From the NCBI GenBank assembly GCA_903839965.1, contig CAIMEK010000930.1, forward strand, positions 1 through 6,784: a DNA stretch of 6,784 bases. Reading direction: 5' to 3'. A program made the translations under genes and the position numbers. How positions within the stretch are numbered: the first letter of the stretch is position 1; the number at the start of each line of letters is the position of its first letter. The notes under the pieces were generated by a model. That model was not told the origin of the DNA and did not search any database. It saw only the letters and a program-made list of their open reading frames with translations. This DNA comes from an uncultured Acetobacteraceae bacterium (GTDB taxonomy: Bacteria > Pseudomonadota > Alphaproteobacteria > Acetobacterales > Acetobacteraceae). Positions 1 through 5,828 of this stretch are shown here, in pieces.

Positions 1-1278
1 GTAGACGACGATCAGCGCGATCGCCAGCGCGGTGCCGGGCAAGGCGAGCGGCAGCATCGACAGGTAGTCCAGCAGTGCCCGCATCCGCACCCTGCTGCGT
101 ACCAGCAGGTAGGCCACCACGAAACCCATGACGACAACGAGCGTTGCGCTCGAAGCGGCGAGCATCAGGCTCAACCGCGCCGCCGCCCGCGCGACAGGGT
201 TGTTGAACAGGACATAGTAGTTCGCCAAGGTCCAGTTGCCTGCGGTGAAGCCGTCGCCGACCGACTTCATGAGGGAAACGGTGAGCAACGCACCATAGGG
301 AACGACCAGCGTCATCAGGCAATATACGACGCCGAGCGCGGCGATCGCATAAGTGCCGGGCCCGTTGTCCAGGGTCCGCTGCGCGAAGGCCTTGCCGCCC
401 ATGGTGCGGAACCGCTCGGCCTGGCGGGTGCTGCTCCGATAAAGCGCGAGCGCCACCAGCGACAGCACGATAAGGGTCAGCGACGATACTGACGCCGCCT
501 TGAAATCGAGCGCCAGCAGGGCCTCGCGGATCGAGATGGTCAACACATTCAAGCGCAGCATCTGCGGTGGCCCATACATCGCCAGGCAGCCGGCGAAAGC
601 CAGCAGTGCGCCCGACAACAGAGCCGGGCGCATCAGCGGAAGCGTGATATCGCGAACCGTGCTCCAGGCCCGCGCGCCCTGGACACGGGCCGCCTCGTCG
701 AAGGCCGGATCGAGGTTGCGCAAGGCCGGCACCAGCGCCAGGAACACGTAGGATACCCCGTGGGGCAACGCCGTGAACACCAGTCCCCAAAGCGTAAAGA
801 TGTTAAGCGGCCCTGGGCTATCGCCGAGGCCAAGGACATGGCGGATAACCACATTGAAATAGCCGGCATTCGGCCCCGCCAGGGCAATGTAGGCCATCGC
901 CAGCAGGAAGTCCGGGCTGACCAGCGATATGATGATGGTGGCCTGCACCACGCTCTTGCCCTTCATCGCCGTACGCGCGACCCCGAAGGCGAGTGGCGCA
1001 CCGACAAGAACGCTGAGCAGCGCCACGCCGGAGGCCACGAGCAGGCTGTTGAGAGTGGCCAGGCGCAGCCGGGGATCGGAAACAAAGGCGACGACGTTCG
1101 CAATGGTGAACCCTTCGTCGTCGGTAATGCTATCCACCACCATGTAGCCGATCGGCAGTGCGACGAGATACAGCAGCCAAGCGACAGCAGCTGCCCAGGC
1201 GAGCCACGTCGGATTCCAGCGGCGACCCCACCGGCCCGCCGCGGCAAGAACGGTTGCATCATCCCTCAACGGGATCAT
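1..1278 (-). CDS. FbpB-class two-domain ABC transporter permease (C-terminus beyond window)
   Basis: Inner-membrane permease of the class that fuses both membrane domains in one chain (Fe3+ FbpB/SfuB, phosphonate-type and hexose-phosphate AfuB families). 426 residues are visible; relatives are usually about 550-700, so the second EAA loop and the end are missing. Residues 1-25 are a basic cytoplasmic tail, with a first membrane helix at about 26-46. The first permease domain ends in a clear EAA loop (E195-A-A, G201, L213-P214). A hydrophilic linker spans about 281-308, then the second domain starts; the last residues read SMLPLALPGTALAIAL, typical of this class. ATG at 1278 is chosen because AGGTGG lies 5 nt upstream; an in-frame ATG at 1293 has a poorer site. 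It follows the ATPase gene by 88 nt on the same strand, with no obvious terminator. It is not a MalF/MalG-type subunit, so it probably serves a second importer. Substrate is unknown; 'iron' would be a guess. Confidence 0.88.
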   Translation of the reverse strand, partial: MIPLRDDATVLAAAGRWGRRWNPTWLAWAAAVAWLLYLVALPIGYMVVDSITDDEGFTIANVVAFVSDPRLRLATLNSLLVASGVALLSVLVGAPLAFGVARTAMKGKSVVQATIIISLVSPDFLLAMAYIALAGPNAGYFNVVIRHVLGLGDSPGPLNIFTLWGLVFTALPHGVSYVFLALVPALRNLDPAFDEAARVQGARAWSTVRDITLPLMRPALLSGALLAFAGCLAMYGPPQMLRLNVLTISIREALLALDFKAASVSSLTLIVLSLVALALYRSSTRQAERFRTMGGKAFAQRTLDNGPGTYAIAALGVVYCLMTLVVPYGALLTVSLMKSVGDGFTAGNWTLANYYVLFNNPVARAAARLSLMLAASSATLVVVMGFVVAYLLVRSRVRMRALLDYLSMLPLALPGTALAIALIVVY

Positions 1279-1333
1279 TCCTGCCACCTGCATCGGGCAC
1301 CATGCTGGCTCGGGTAGCCTTCGTCAAATTCAG

Positions 1334-1365
1334 CGTTCCTCCGCTCGCCGCGTCGGGCCGGAACG
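1334..1365 (-). other. Inverted repeat in the ATPase-permease gap
   Basis: CGTTCC (1334-1339) and GGAACG (1360-1365) are perfect 6-bp arms around a GC-rich 20-nt interval in the 88-nt gap between the ATPase stop and the next permease. On the transcript the hairpin is followed by CTGAATTTGAC, without a U run, so it does not look like an intrinsic terminator. It could be an RNA processing or stability element that separates expression of the upstream importer from the last gene. The structure could also be chance in GC-rich DNA. Confidence 0.3.
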
Positions 1366-1366
1366 G

Positions 1367-2473
1367 TCAGGCGGCCAGCCGCTCGCCTGAAGACGGATCG
1401 AACAGCAGCACGTTCGACAGGTCGAGGTGGAGCTGCAGAACCGAATCGATTTCGGGCACGATGTTCGGATGGAGGCGACACACGACGCGGGCGCCGTTGA
1501 CCCGCGCGAACACCAGCGTATCGGGGCCTGTGGCCTCGACCAGCTCGACCCGGACGTTGAGACGGGGGCCGTCATCGCGATTGTCGTCGTCGGTCATGCG
1601 CTCCGGCCGGATGCCGAGCAACACCTCGCGACCGCGCAAGGCATGGGCGGCAGGCGCGGGGATGTCGGCGGCAATCAGCTGCTGGTCAGCTCCCCCATCG
1701 AGCGCGATTCCGACACCGGCTCCCATCGACTCGATCCGACCAGGGATGAAGTTCATGGGCGGCGAGCCTATGAACCCGGCGACATAGCGATTGATCGGGT
1801 TGTTATAGATTTCACTCGGCACACCCAGCTGCAGGACGACGCCATCTTTCATCACCGCGATCTTGTCGCCCAGCGTCATGGCTTCGATCTGGTCGTGGGT
1901 GACATAGCAGATCGTCTTGCCAAGGCGCCGGTGCATCAGCTTCATCTCCGTCCGCATCTCGAGCCGCAGCTGGGCGTCCAGGTTGGACAGCGGTTCGTCG
2001 AACAGAAACAGGGTGGGATTGCGGGCCAGCGCCCGCCCCATGGCGACCCGCTGGCGCTGGCCGCCCGACAGTTGCCGCGGGCGTCGATCGAGCAGATGGC
2101 CGATCTGAAGGGATTCGGCGACCCGGTCGACGATGACCTTTCGCTGCTCCGGGGCGACCTTGCGCACCTCCAGACCGAAGGAGATGTTCTCGCGCACCGT
2201 CATCGACGGATAGAGCGCGTACGACTGGAAGACCATCGCGATGTCGCGGTTTTTCGGCGGCAGGTCATTTACGAGCTGGCCGCCAATGAAAATTTCGCCA
2301 CGCGAAATCGTTTCCAGGCCGGCGATCATGTTCAGCAAGGTCGACTTGCCGCAGCCGGAGCTGCCCACCAGGATCAGGAACTCCCCTTCGGAGACATCGA
2401 TGTTGATGCCCTTCAGGACCTCGGTTCCGTTGGGAAAGGTCTTGAACAGGTTGCGGACGATCAAGCCCGACAT
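1367..2473 (-). CDS. MalK/UgpC-family sugar ABC transporter ATP-binding protein
   Basis: Cytoplasmic ATPase that powers sugar import; two copies would dock on the EAA loops of the two permeases encoded just upstream. All nucleotide-binding motifs are intact in 368 residues: Walker A GSSGCGKST (37-45), Q-loop Q83, signature LSGGQ (135-139), Walker B ending in D159-E160, D-loop SNLD (163-166) and switch histidine H193. GSPPMNF (236-242) marks the boundary to a C-terminal TOBE-like region (about 243-368, with LGIRPE near 286-291), as in MalK, UgpC and the Pseudomonas glucose-importer ATPase. Length is normal for the family (about 360-390). The start has GGGAGG 10 nt upstream. It lies 45 nt after the GtsC-like gene. 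The C-terminal region could bind regulators as in enteric MalK, but that is not shown here. MalK-type ATPases are sometimes shared among importers, so it might also serve the next permease, although FbpB-class permeases normally have their own. Confidence 0.95.
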   Translation of the reverse strand: MSGLIVRNLFKTFPNGTEVLKGINIDVSEGEFLILVGSSGCGKSTLLNMIAGLETISRGEIFIGGQLVNDLPPKNRDIAMVFQSYALYPSMTVRENISFGLEVRKVAPEQRKVIVDRVAESLQIGHLLDRRPRQLSGGQRQRVAMGRALARNPTLFLFDEPLSNLDAQLRLEMRTEMKLMHRRLGKTICYVTHDQIEAMTLGDKIAVMKDGVVLQLGVPSEIYNNPINRYVAGFIGSPPMNFIPGRIESMGAGVGIALDGGADQQLIAADIPAPAAHALRGREVLLGIRPERMTDDDNRDDGPRLNVRVELVEATGPDTLVFARVNGARVVCRLHPNIVPEIDSVLQLHLDLSNVLLFDPSSGERLAA

Positions 2474-2518
2474 GAACCGCTCGCCTCCCAGTGTCTGCCG
2501 GCTGCGCTCATCGGCCGG

Positions 2519-3364
2519 TCATCCTTTCACCGCACCGGCGGTAAGCCCGCGGACCAGATAGCGCCCGCCCACGATGTAAACGATCAGGGTAGGCAGGGCC
2601 GTAATCAGCGCCGCTGCCATGTCGACGTTGTACTCCTTGATCCCTTCGGTCGCGTTGACCAGGTTGTTCAACGCCACCGTGATCGGGCGTGAATCGGGAC
2701 CGGTAAAGACGATGCCGAACAGGAAGTCGTTCCAGATCCCGGTGAACTGCCAAATGATGCAGACCATGAACGCCGGCAGTGAAATCGGCAGGAAGATCCG
2801 CCGGAAGATCAGGATCATCCCCGCGCCGTCGACGCGCGCCGCCTTGACGAGGTCGGTGGGGATGGCGACGTAGAAATTGCGGAACAGCAGCGTCGTGAAG
2901 GCGAGGCCGTAGGCCACATGGATCACGATCAGGCCGGGGATGGTGTTGGCCAGCGACAAATATCCCAGGAACCGCGCCGCCGGCAGCAGGATCGTTTGGT
3001 AGGGGATGAAGAACCCGACTATCAGCATCGTGAACAGGGCGTCGGCGCCGCGGAACCGCCACTGCGCCAGGATGTAGCCGTTGAGCGAGCCGAGCAGCGC
3101 CGAGCAGATCACCGAGGGCACCACTATCTTGACCGAATTGAAGAAGAACGGCTGGAGGCCGCTGCAATCCACCCCGGTGCAGGCGCTGCTCCACGCCTTC
3201 ACCCAGGCGGCCCAGCTCCAGACCTCGGGGAACCCGACCAGATTGCCCCGGCGGAGCTCGTCCAGTGTCTTGAACGAGGTCATGACCACAAGATAGGTCG
3301 GCCCGATGAAAAGGACGGCGAAGGCGATCAGCGCCGCATAGACCAGCACGCGCGAGCCAGACAT
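2519..3364 (-). CDS. gtsC: GtsC/MalG-like glucose-type ABC transporter permease
   Basis: Second inner-membrane subunit of the CUT1 sugar importer. The 281-residue length fits Pseudomonas GtsC. About six membrane helices are visible (roughly 7-29, 78-98, 108-130, 140-162, 196-218, 252-272). The EAA loop is at about 170-199 (KAARVDGAG, then FLP) and would contact the ATPase. The first periplasmic loop has the lineage hallmark AWSSACTGVDCSGL (57-70), including cysteines C62 and C67 that could form a disulphide; this motif is what ties it to glucose/mannose (Gts) permeases rather than generic MalG. ATG at 3364 is preferred: it follows the TAG of the GtsB-like gene by one base (TAGGATG), suggesting translational coupling. 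An earlier in-frame ATG at 3376 would overlap the upstream gene by 11 nt, and one at 3415 by about 50 nt; neither has a better ribosome site. The symbol is by family resemblance recalled from memory. Confidence 0.93.
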   Translation of the reverse strand: MSGSRVLVYAALIAFAVLFIGPTYLVVMTSFKTLDELRRGNLVGFPEVWSWAAWVKAWSSACTGVDCSGLQPFFFNSVKIVVPSVICSALLGSLNGYILAQWRFRGADALFTMLIVGFFIPYQTILLPAARFLGYLSLANTIPGLIVIHVAYGLAFTTLLFRNFYVAIPTDLVKAARVDGAGMILIFRRIFLPISLPAFMVCIIWQFTGIWNDFLFGIVFTGPDSRPITVALNNLVNATEGIKEYNVDMAAALITALPTLIVYIVGGRYLVRGLTAGAVKG

Positions 3365-3365
3365 C

Positions 3366-4334
3366 CTAACCGGCATTTCGGGTCGCCCGGCTGCCAAAGT
3401 ACAGGAGCGGAACAAGCAGGGTGATGATCAGCATCAGCATCATCACCGAAGAAGCCGCGCCGATCCCCATTCGCCCGCGTTCGAAGGCGTAGGTGTACAT
3501 GAAGAGCGACGGCACCACTGTCGATGTGCCCGGGCCGCCGGCGGTCATCACCACGATCAGGTCGAAGGTCTTGTTCGCGATTTGGGTCAGGATCAGCAGG
3601 ACCGAGAAGAACACCGGGCGGATCGTCGGCAGGATGATCCGGCGGTAGATCAGCGGCATCGACGCACCGTCGACCTGGGCTGCGCGTATAATCTCGTCGT
3701 CGATGCCGCGAAGCCCGGCCAGGAACAGCGCCGTGACGAAGCCGGTGAACTGCCACACGGCGGCGATGTCGAGGCAGAAGATCGCCCGGTCGGGGTTGCC
3801 CATCCAGTCGAAGTGGAACGCGGTCCAACCGAAGTCCTGGGCAATCTTCTCGATGCCGTAGCCCGGACTGAACAGCCACTGCCACACGGTCGCCGCCACG
3901 ACCTGCGACAAAGCAAATGGATAGAGGTAGATCGAGCGGATGAACCCTTCAGCCCGGATGCGCTGGTCCATCAGGATCGCGAGCAGCAGGCCAAGTCCGG
4001 TGCAGCCCGCGATGAACGGCAGGCTGAACCAGGCAAGATTATTCAGCGCATCCCACCAGGTCGGATTGGCGAACAACTCCCGGTAGCGCCCCAGGCCGAC
4101 GAAGCGGTAGTTGGGCATCAGCGTGGACGGCGTGAACGACAGATATGCCGTCGTTAGGACGAAGACATAGACGAAAATGAAACTGACTGCGACGCTGGGC
4201 GACAGCACGATCGCCGGCAACCAGCGGTCGGCCCAGAGCGCCAGGCCCGACGACCGCCGGCCGGATGGCGCACCAGAAGCAAAGTCCGGCACGCCATCCA
4301 TTTCCGTGGACTCCAGTGCGCCCGTGCCGGCCAC
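3366..4334 (-). CDS. gtsB: GtsB/MalF-like glucose-type ABC transporter permease
   Basis: First inner-membrane subunit of the sugar importer, expected to pair with the GtsC-like subunit. After a hydrophilic N-terminus of about 38 residues there are roughly six membrane helices (about 41-63, 102-121, 131-153, 184-206, 240-258, 295-313). The EAA loop is at 213-244 (IIRAAQVDGAS, then ILP). Sequence blocks such as DQRIRAEGFIRSIYLYP (123-139) and MTAGGPGTS (263-271) match the Gts/glucose branch of CUT1 permeases as I recall it. Given here from a GTG at 4334, 9 nt after the binding-protein stop, it is 322 residues long. A rival start is the ATG at 4301 (311 residues), which has GGAG 9 nt upstream and would bring the length closer to the usual 300 or so. 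The choice affects only the unconserved tail. The stop is followed almost at once by the next start. Confidence 0.93.
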   Translation of the reverse strand: MAGTGALESTEMDGVPDFASGAPSGRRSSGLALWADRWLPAIVLSPSVAVSFIFVYVFVLTTAYLSFTPSTLMPNYRFVGLGRYRELFANPTWWDALNNLAWFSLPFIAGCTGLGLLLAILMDQRIRAEGFIRSIYLYPFALSQVVAATVWQWLFSPGYGIEKIAQDFGWTAFHFDWMGNPDRAIFCLDIAAVWQFTGFVTALFLAGLRGIDDEIIRAAQVDGASMPLIYRRIILPTIRPVFFSVLLILTQIANKTFDLIVVMTAGGPGTSTVVPSLFMYTYAFERGRMGIGAASSVMMLMLIITLLVPLLYFGSRATRNAG

Positions 4335-4343
4335 GCCCGTCTC

Positions 4344-5579
4344 TCAGTTGGCCCTGGACGCGTTCGCCAGGGCCTGGACCGCGCTCTTGGAGTCCTGGGT
4401 CGAGCTCATGAACTTGGAGACCACTTCCATTATGGCCCCGAGGCGCGCCTCGTCGACGCCCTGGTTCATCGACGGGAAAAGGTCGCCGCTGGCCGCCGCG
4501 GCTTTCAGGTTGGCGACAGACTGCTGGGAGCAGCTGTCGAAGCCGTCGAGCGACACGGTGGTGATGGCCGGTATCGCGCCTTTATAGTTAGAGGCGACCA
4601 TCTGGTAGGCAGGGCTCATGATGTCCGCCGCCATGTCGAGCTGGGCCTTGGTCGCGGGCTGGCCATGTTGGCGGAAGAACACGAAGGTGTCGGCGATGAA
4701 GGCGAACTGCGCCGCTCCCCCGGGAGGCTGGGTGCAGACATAGTCTTTGCCCGGCACCTTGCTGGAGACGGCGAATTCCCCCTTGGCCCAATCGCCCATG
4801 AAGAACATGCCTGCCTTATCCTGGATGAGCATGGCAACCGACATGTTCCAGGCCCGGCCTTGCGTGCCGTTATCGAAATAGCCCTGCATCCGCCGCAGGA
4901 TGTCGAAGACCTGGACCATCTTGGGAGAGGTCAGCGTCGCCTGGTCCTTCTCCAGGAAGGCCTTGCGGAAGAAGTCGGTCCCCATCGAATAGACGATGTC
5001 CTGGAACAGGTAACCGTTCTCGTATGGCGTCTCGCCATGCGCAATGGCGGTGTACCCGGCGGCCTTCATCTTGTCGGCGACGGCGAAGAACTCGTCCCAA
5101 GTGGTGGGTGGCTTGCCGCCCGCCTTGTCCAGCGCCGCCTTGTTGATCCACATCCAGTTCGCGCGGCCGATCCAGTGCGGCGCCGAATAGTAGTGCCCCT
5201 GGTACTGCAAGACGGCGTTGATCGGCGGGGGCAGCACCTTGGCCCAATCCCCAGCAACGGCGTCAATGGGCGCCAGGGCATCCTGCGCCGCCCAGTCCTG
5301 CACCACCGGCCCGCGCATCTGGACCGCGGCCGGCGGCGTGCCGGAGACCACGCGCGTTTTCAGCACGGTCATGGCGTTGGCGCCGCCACCGCCGGCGACG
5401 GCAGAATCCTTCCAGGTATAGCCCTGCTTTTCAATGGTCTGCTTCAGGACCGCGATCGCCTTTGACTCGCCGCCGGATGTCCAATAGTGGAGGACCTCGA
5501 TGTCCTCGGCATAAGCGGCGGCTGAGCAGCAGGCAAGGACTGCGGCGGACAACAGACACTTCATGAGTTTTTTTGACAT
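4344..5579 (-). CDS. gtsA: GtsA-like periplasmic glucose/mannose-type sugar-binding protein
   Basis: Captures sugar in the periplasm and delivers it to the GtsB/GtsC-like permeases. The 411-residue product begins with a Sec signal peptide: basic MSKKLMK, hydrophobic core, and likely signal peptidase I cleavage after A22-Y-A24. VLAC at 14-17 loosely resembles a lipobox, but leucine at -2 and the good AYA site favour a soluble protein. The mature start carries HYWTSGGE (31-38), a signature of glucose-type CUT1 binding proteins (Pseudomonas GtsA, Thermus glucose/mannose-binding protein), followed by a GGGGANAM block (63-70). MGDWAKGEF (261-269) and GFDSC (346-350) are also lineage-typical. C282 and C350 are at positions I recall as paired cysteines in GtsA, so a disulphide is plausible. 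The start at 5579 is fixed by AGGAGGGAGGG 6 nt upstream; an ATG at 5615 would add 12 residues before the signal peptide and lacks such a site. It is first in the operon. Exact sugar is inferred from family only. Confidence 0.95.
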   Translation of the reverse strand: MSKKLMKCLLSAAVLACCSAAAYAEDIEVLHYWTSGGESKAIAVLKQTIEKQGYTWKDSAVAGGGGANAMTVLKTRVVSGTPPAAVQMRGPVVQDWAAQDALAPIDAVAGDWAKVLPPPINAVLQYQGHYYSAPHWIGRANWMWINKAALDKAGGKPPTTWDEFFAVADKMKAAGYTAIAHGETPYENGYLFQDIVYSMGTDFFRKAFLEKDQATLTSPKMVQVFDILRRMQGYFDNGTQGRAWNMSVAMLIQDKAGMFFMGDWAKGEFAVSSKVPGKDYVCTQPPGGAAQFAFIADTFVFFRQHGQPATKAQLDMAADIMSPAYQMVASNYKGAIPAITTVSLDGFDSCSQQSVANLKAAAASGDLFPSMNQGVDEARLGAIMEVVSKFMSSTQDSKSAVQALANASRAN

Positions 5580-5585
5580 CGTTGG

Positions 5586-5596
5586 CCCTCCCTCCT
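5586..5596 (-). promoter_or_regulatory. Strong ribosome binding site of the binding-protein gene
   Basis: On the minus strand this reads AGGAGGGAGGG, 6 nt before the ATG at 5579. It is by far the best ribosome site in the window. It decides the start of the binding-protein gene and suits a product that must outnumber its membrane partners. Confidence 0.85.
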
Positions 5597-5640
5597 CGTG
5601 AATTGTATCGCGCAAGGAAACGTGCCGCGCGTCGCTTTAG

Positions 5641-5669
5641 CCATAGCGGCATCGTGAACCATAGCGGCA
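5641..5669. repeat. Perfect 11-bp direct repeat in the divergent control region
   Basis: CCATAGCGGCA occurs at 5641-5651 and again at 5659-5669, 18 bp start to start with 7 bp between. The second copy overlaps the proposed -10 hexamer of the importer operon and the first lies at its expected transcription start. Tandem 11-mers in a promoter often mark binding of a regulator other than a symmetric LacI dimer. An 18-bp period is about 1.7 helical turns, so the copies face different sides of the helix. No protein is known to me for this motif. Confidence 0.5.
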
Positions 5670-5686
5670 CCCGGGCGCCTTGAAAA
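5658..5686 (-). promoter_or_regulatory. Candidate promoter of the sugar-importer operon
   Basis: On the minus strand TTTTCA (5686-5681) and TATGGT (5663-5658) match the -35 and -10 consensus at 4 of 6 positions each, with an ideal 17-bp spacer. Transcription would begin near 5651, giving a leader of about 70 nt before the binding-protein start. An isolated TACAAT (5607-5602) is a better -10 alone, but has no -35 at a proper distance and would leave a leader of only about 16 nt. Promoter prediction by eye is weak in GC-rich proteobacteria. Confidence 0.35.
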
Positions 5687-5694
5687 CGATTTTT
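5681..5694. promoter_or_regulatory. Candidate LacI-family operator overlapping the importer -35
   Basis: TGAAAACGATTTTT has the central CG and flanking A/T arms of LacI/GalR-family operators (ideal form near TGAAANCGNTTTCA). The left arm matches fully and the right arm lacks the final CA. It overlaps the proposed -35 of the importer operon, a position suited to repression by the divergently encoded regulator. The assignment rests on general family knowledge and position. Confidence 0.35.
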
Positions 5695-5716
5695 TGCCCG
5701 ACTTGCCAAAAAAACG
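5687..5716. repeat. A/T-tract inverted repeat (10-10-10 dyad)
   Basis: CGATTTTTTG (5687-5696) and CAAAAAAACG (5707-5716) are inverted copies matching at 9 of 10 positions, separated by 10 bp (centre near 5701/5702). The left arm shares bases with the LacI-type operator candidate. The runs of six T and seven A stand out in a GC-rich region and may also bend the DNA. It is a plausible binding site for a dimer controlling one or both divergent genes. Confidence 0.45.
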
Positions 5717-5723
5717 CCAGAAC

Positions 5724-5780
5724 CTCCCGCTTGGTTGAGGGAGGGCCGGCTCCCTTGACGTCTCGTGATGGTTGCGGGAG
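5724..5780 (+). promoter_or_regulatory. Alternating CTCCC/GGGAG segments upstream of lacI
   Basis: CTCCC at 5724-5728, GGGAG at 5739-5743, CTCCC at 5750-5754 and GGGAG at 5776-5780 alternate and can pair in several exclusive ways. The inner pair extends to AGGGAG-N6-CTCCCT (5738-5755) and the outer to CTCCCGC/GCGGGAG (5724-5730, 5774-5780). The lacI ribosome site itself is another GGGAG (5817-5821). TTGACG at 5755-5760 is the best -35-like hexamer for lacI, but its only -10 candidate, TTTACT (5781-5786), is at an unfavourable 20 bp. The structure matters as RNA only if transcription starts upstream of it; otherwise it is a DNA dyad. Confidence 0.3.
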
Positions 5781-5816
5781 TTTACTCGGGCAGGGATGGA
5801 ATTCGCGGCCTGACAT

Positions 5817-5821
5817 GGGAG
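5817..5821 (+). promoter_or_regulatory. Ribosome binding site of the LacI-family gene
   Basis: GGGAG lies 7 nt before the GTG at 5829. This spacing selects GTG over the upstream in-frame TTG at 5823, which would be too close to the site. An in-frame TGA at 5811-5813 limits any further extension. Confidence 0.7.
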
Positions 5822-5828
5822 CTTGAGG

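Noticed and set aside
760..1317. A 185-codon plus-strand open frame.
   Set aside because: It is antisense to the FbpB-class permease, whose membrane helices and EAA loop are continuous on the minus strand. The plus-strand product is charged and low in recognisable features.
2498..2518. A small hairpin (CCGGC/GCCGG) just after the GtsC-like stop.
   Set aside because: Only 5 bp of stem, no U run, and such pairs are common by chance at this GC content.
1427..2692. A 421-codon open frame on the plus strand.
   Set aside because: It lies antisense to the intact ATPase gene and into the GtsC-like gene. It has no recognisable domain and follows from GC-rich codon bias on the other strand.
4665..5465. 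A 266-codon plus-strand open frame.
   Set aside because: It is antisense to the binding-protein gene, whose motifs are unbroken. There is no domain or convincing ribosome site.
5580..5615. A longer binding-protein start at the ATG at 5615.
   Set aside because: It would put 12 extra residues, including acidic ones, before a normal signal peptide. The strong AGGAGGGAGGG site lies between it and the ATG at 5579.
5612..5627. A sigma-54-like promoter on the minus strand (GGCAC and TTGC elements).
   Set aside because: The GG and GC elements are 13 bp apart instead of the strict 12 bp, and the leading T of TGGCAC is replaced by C.
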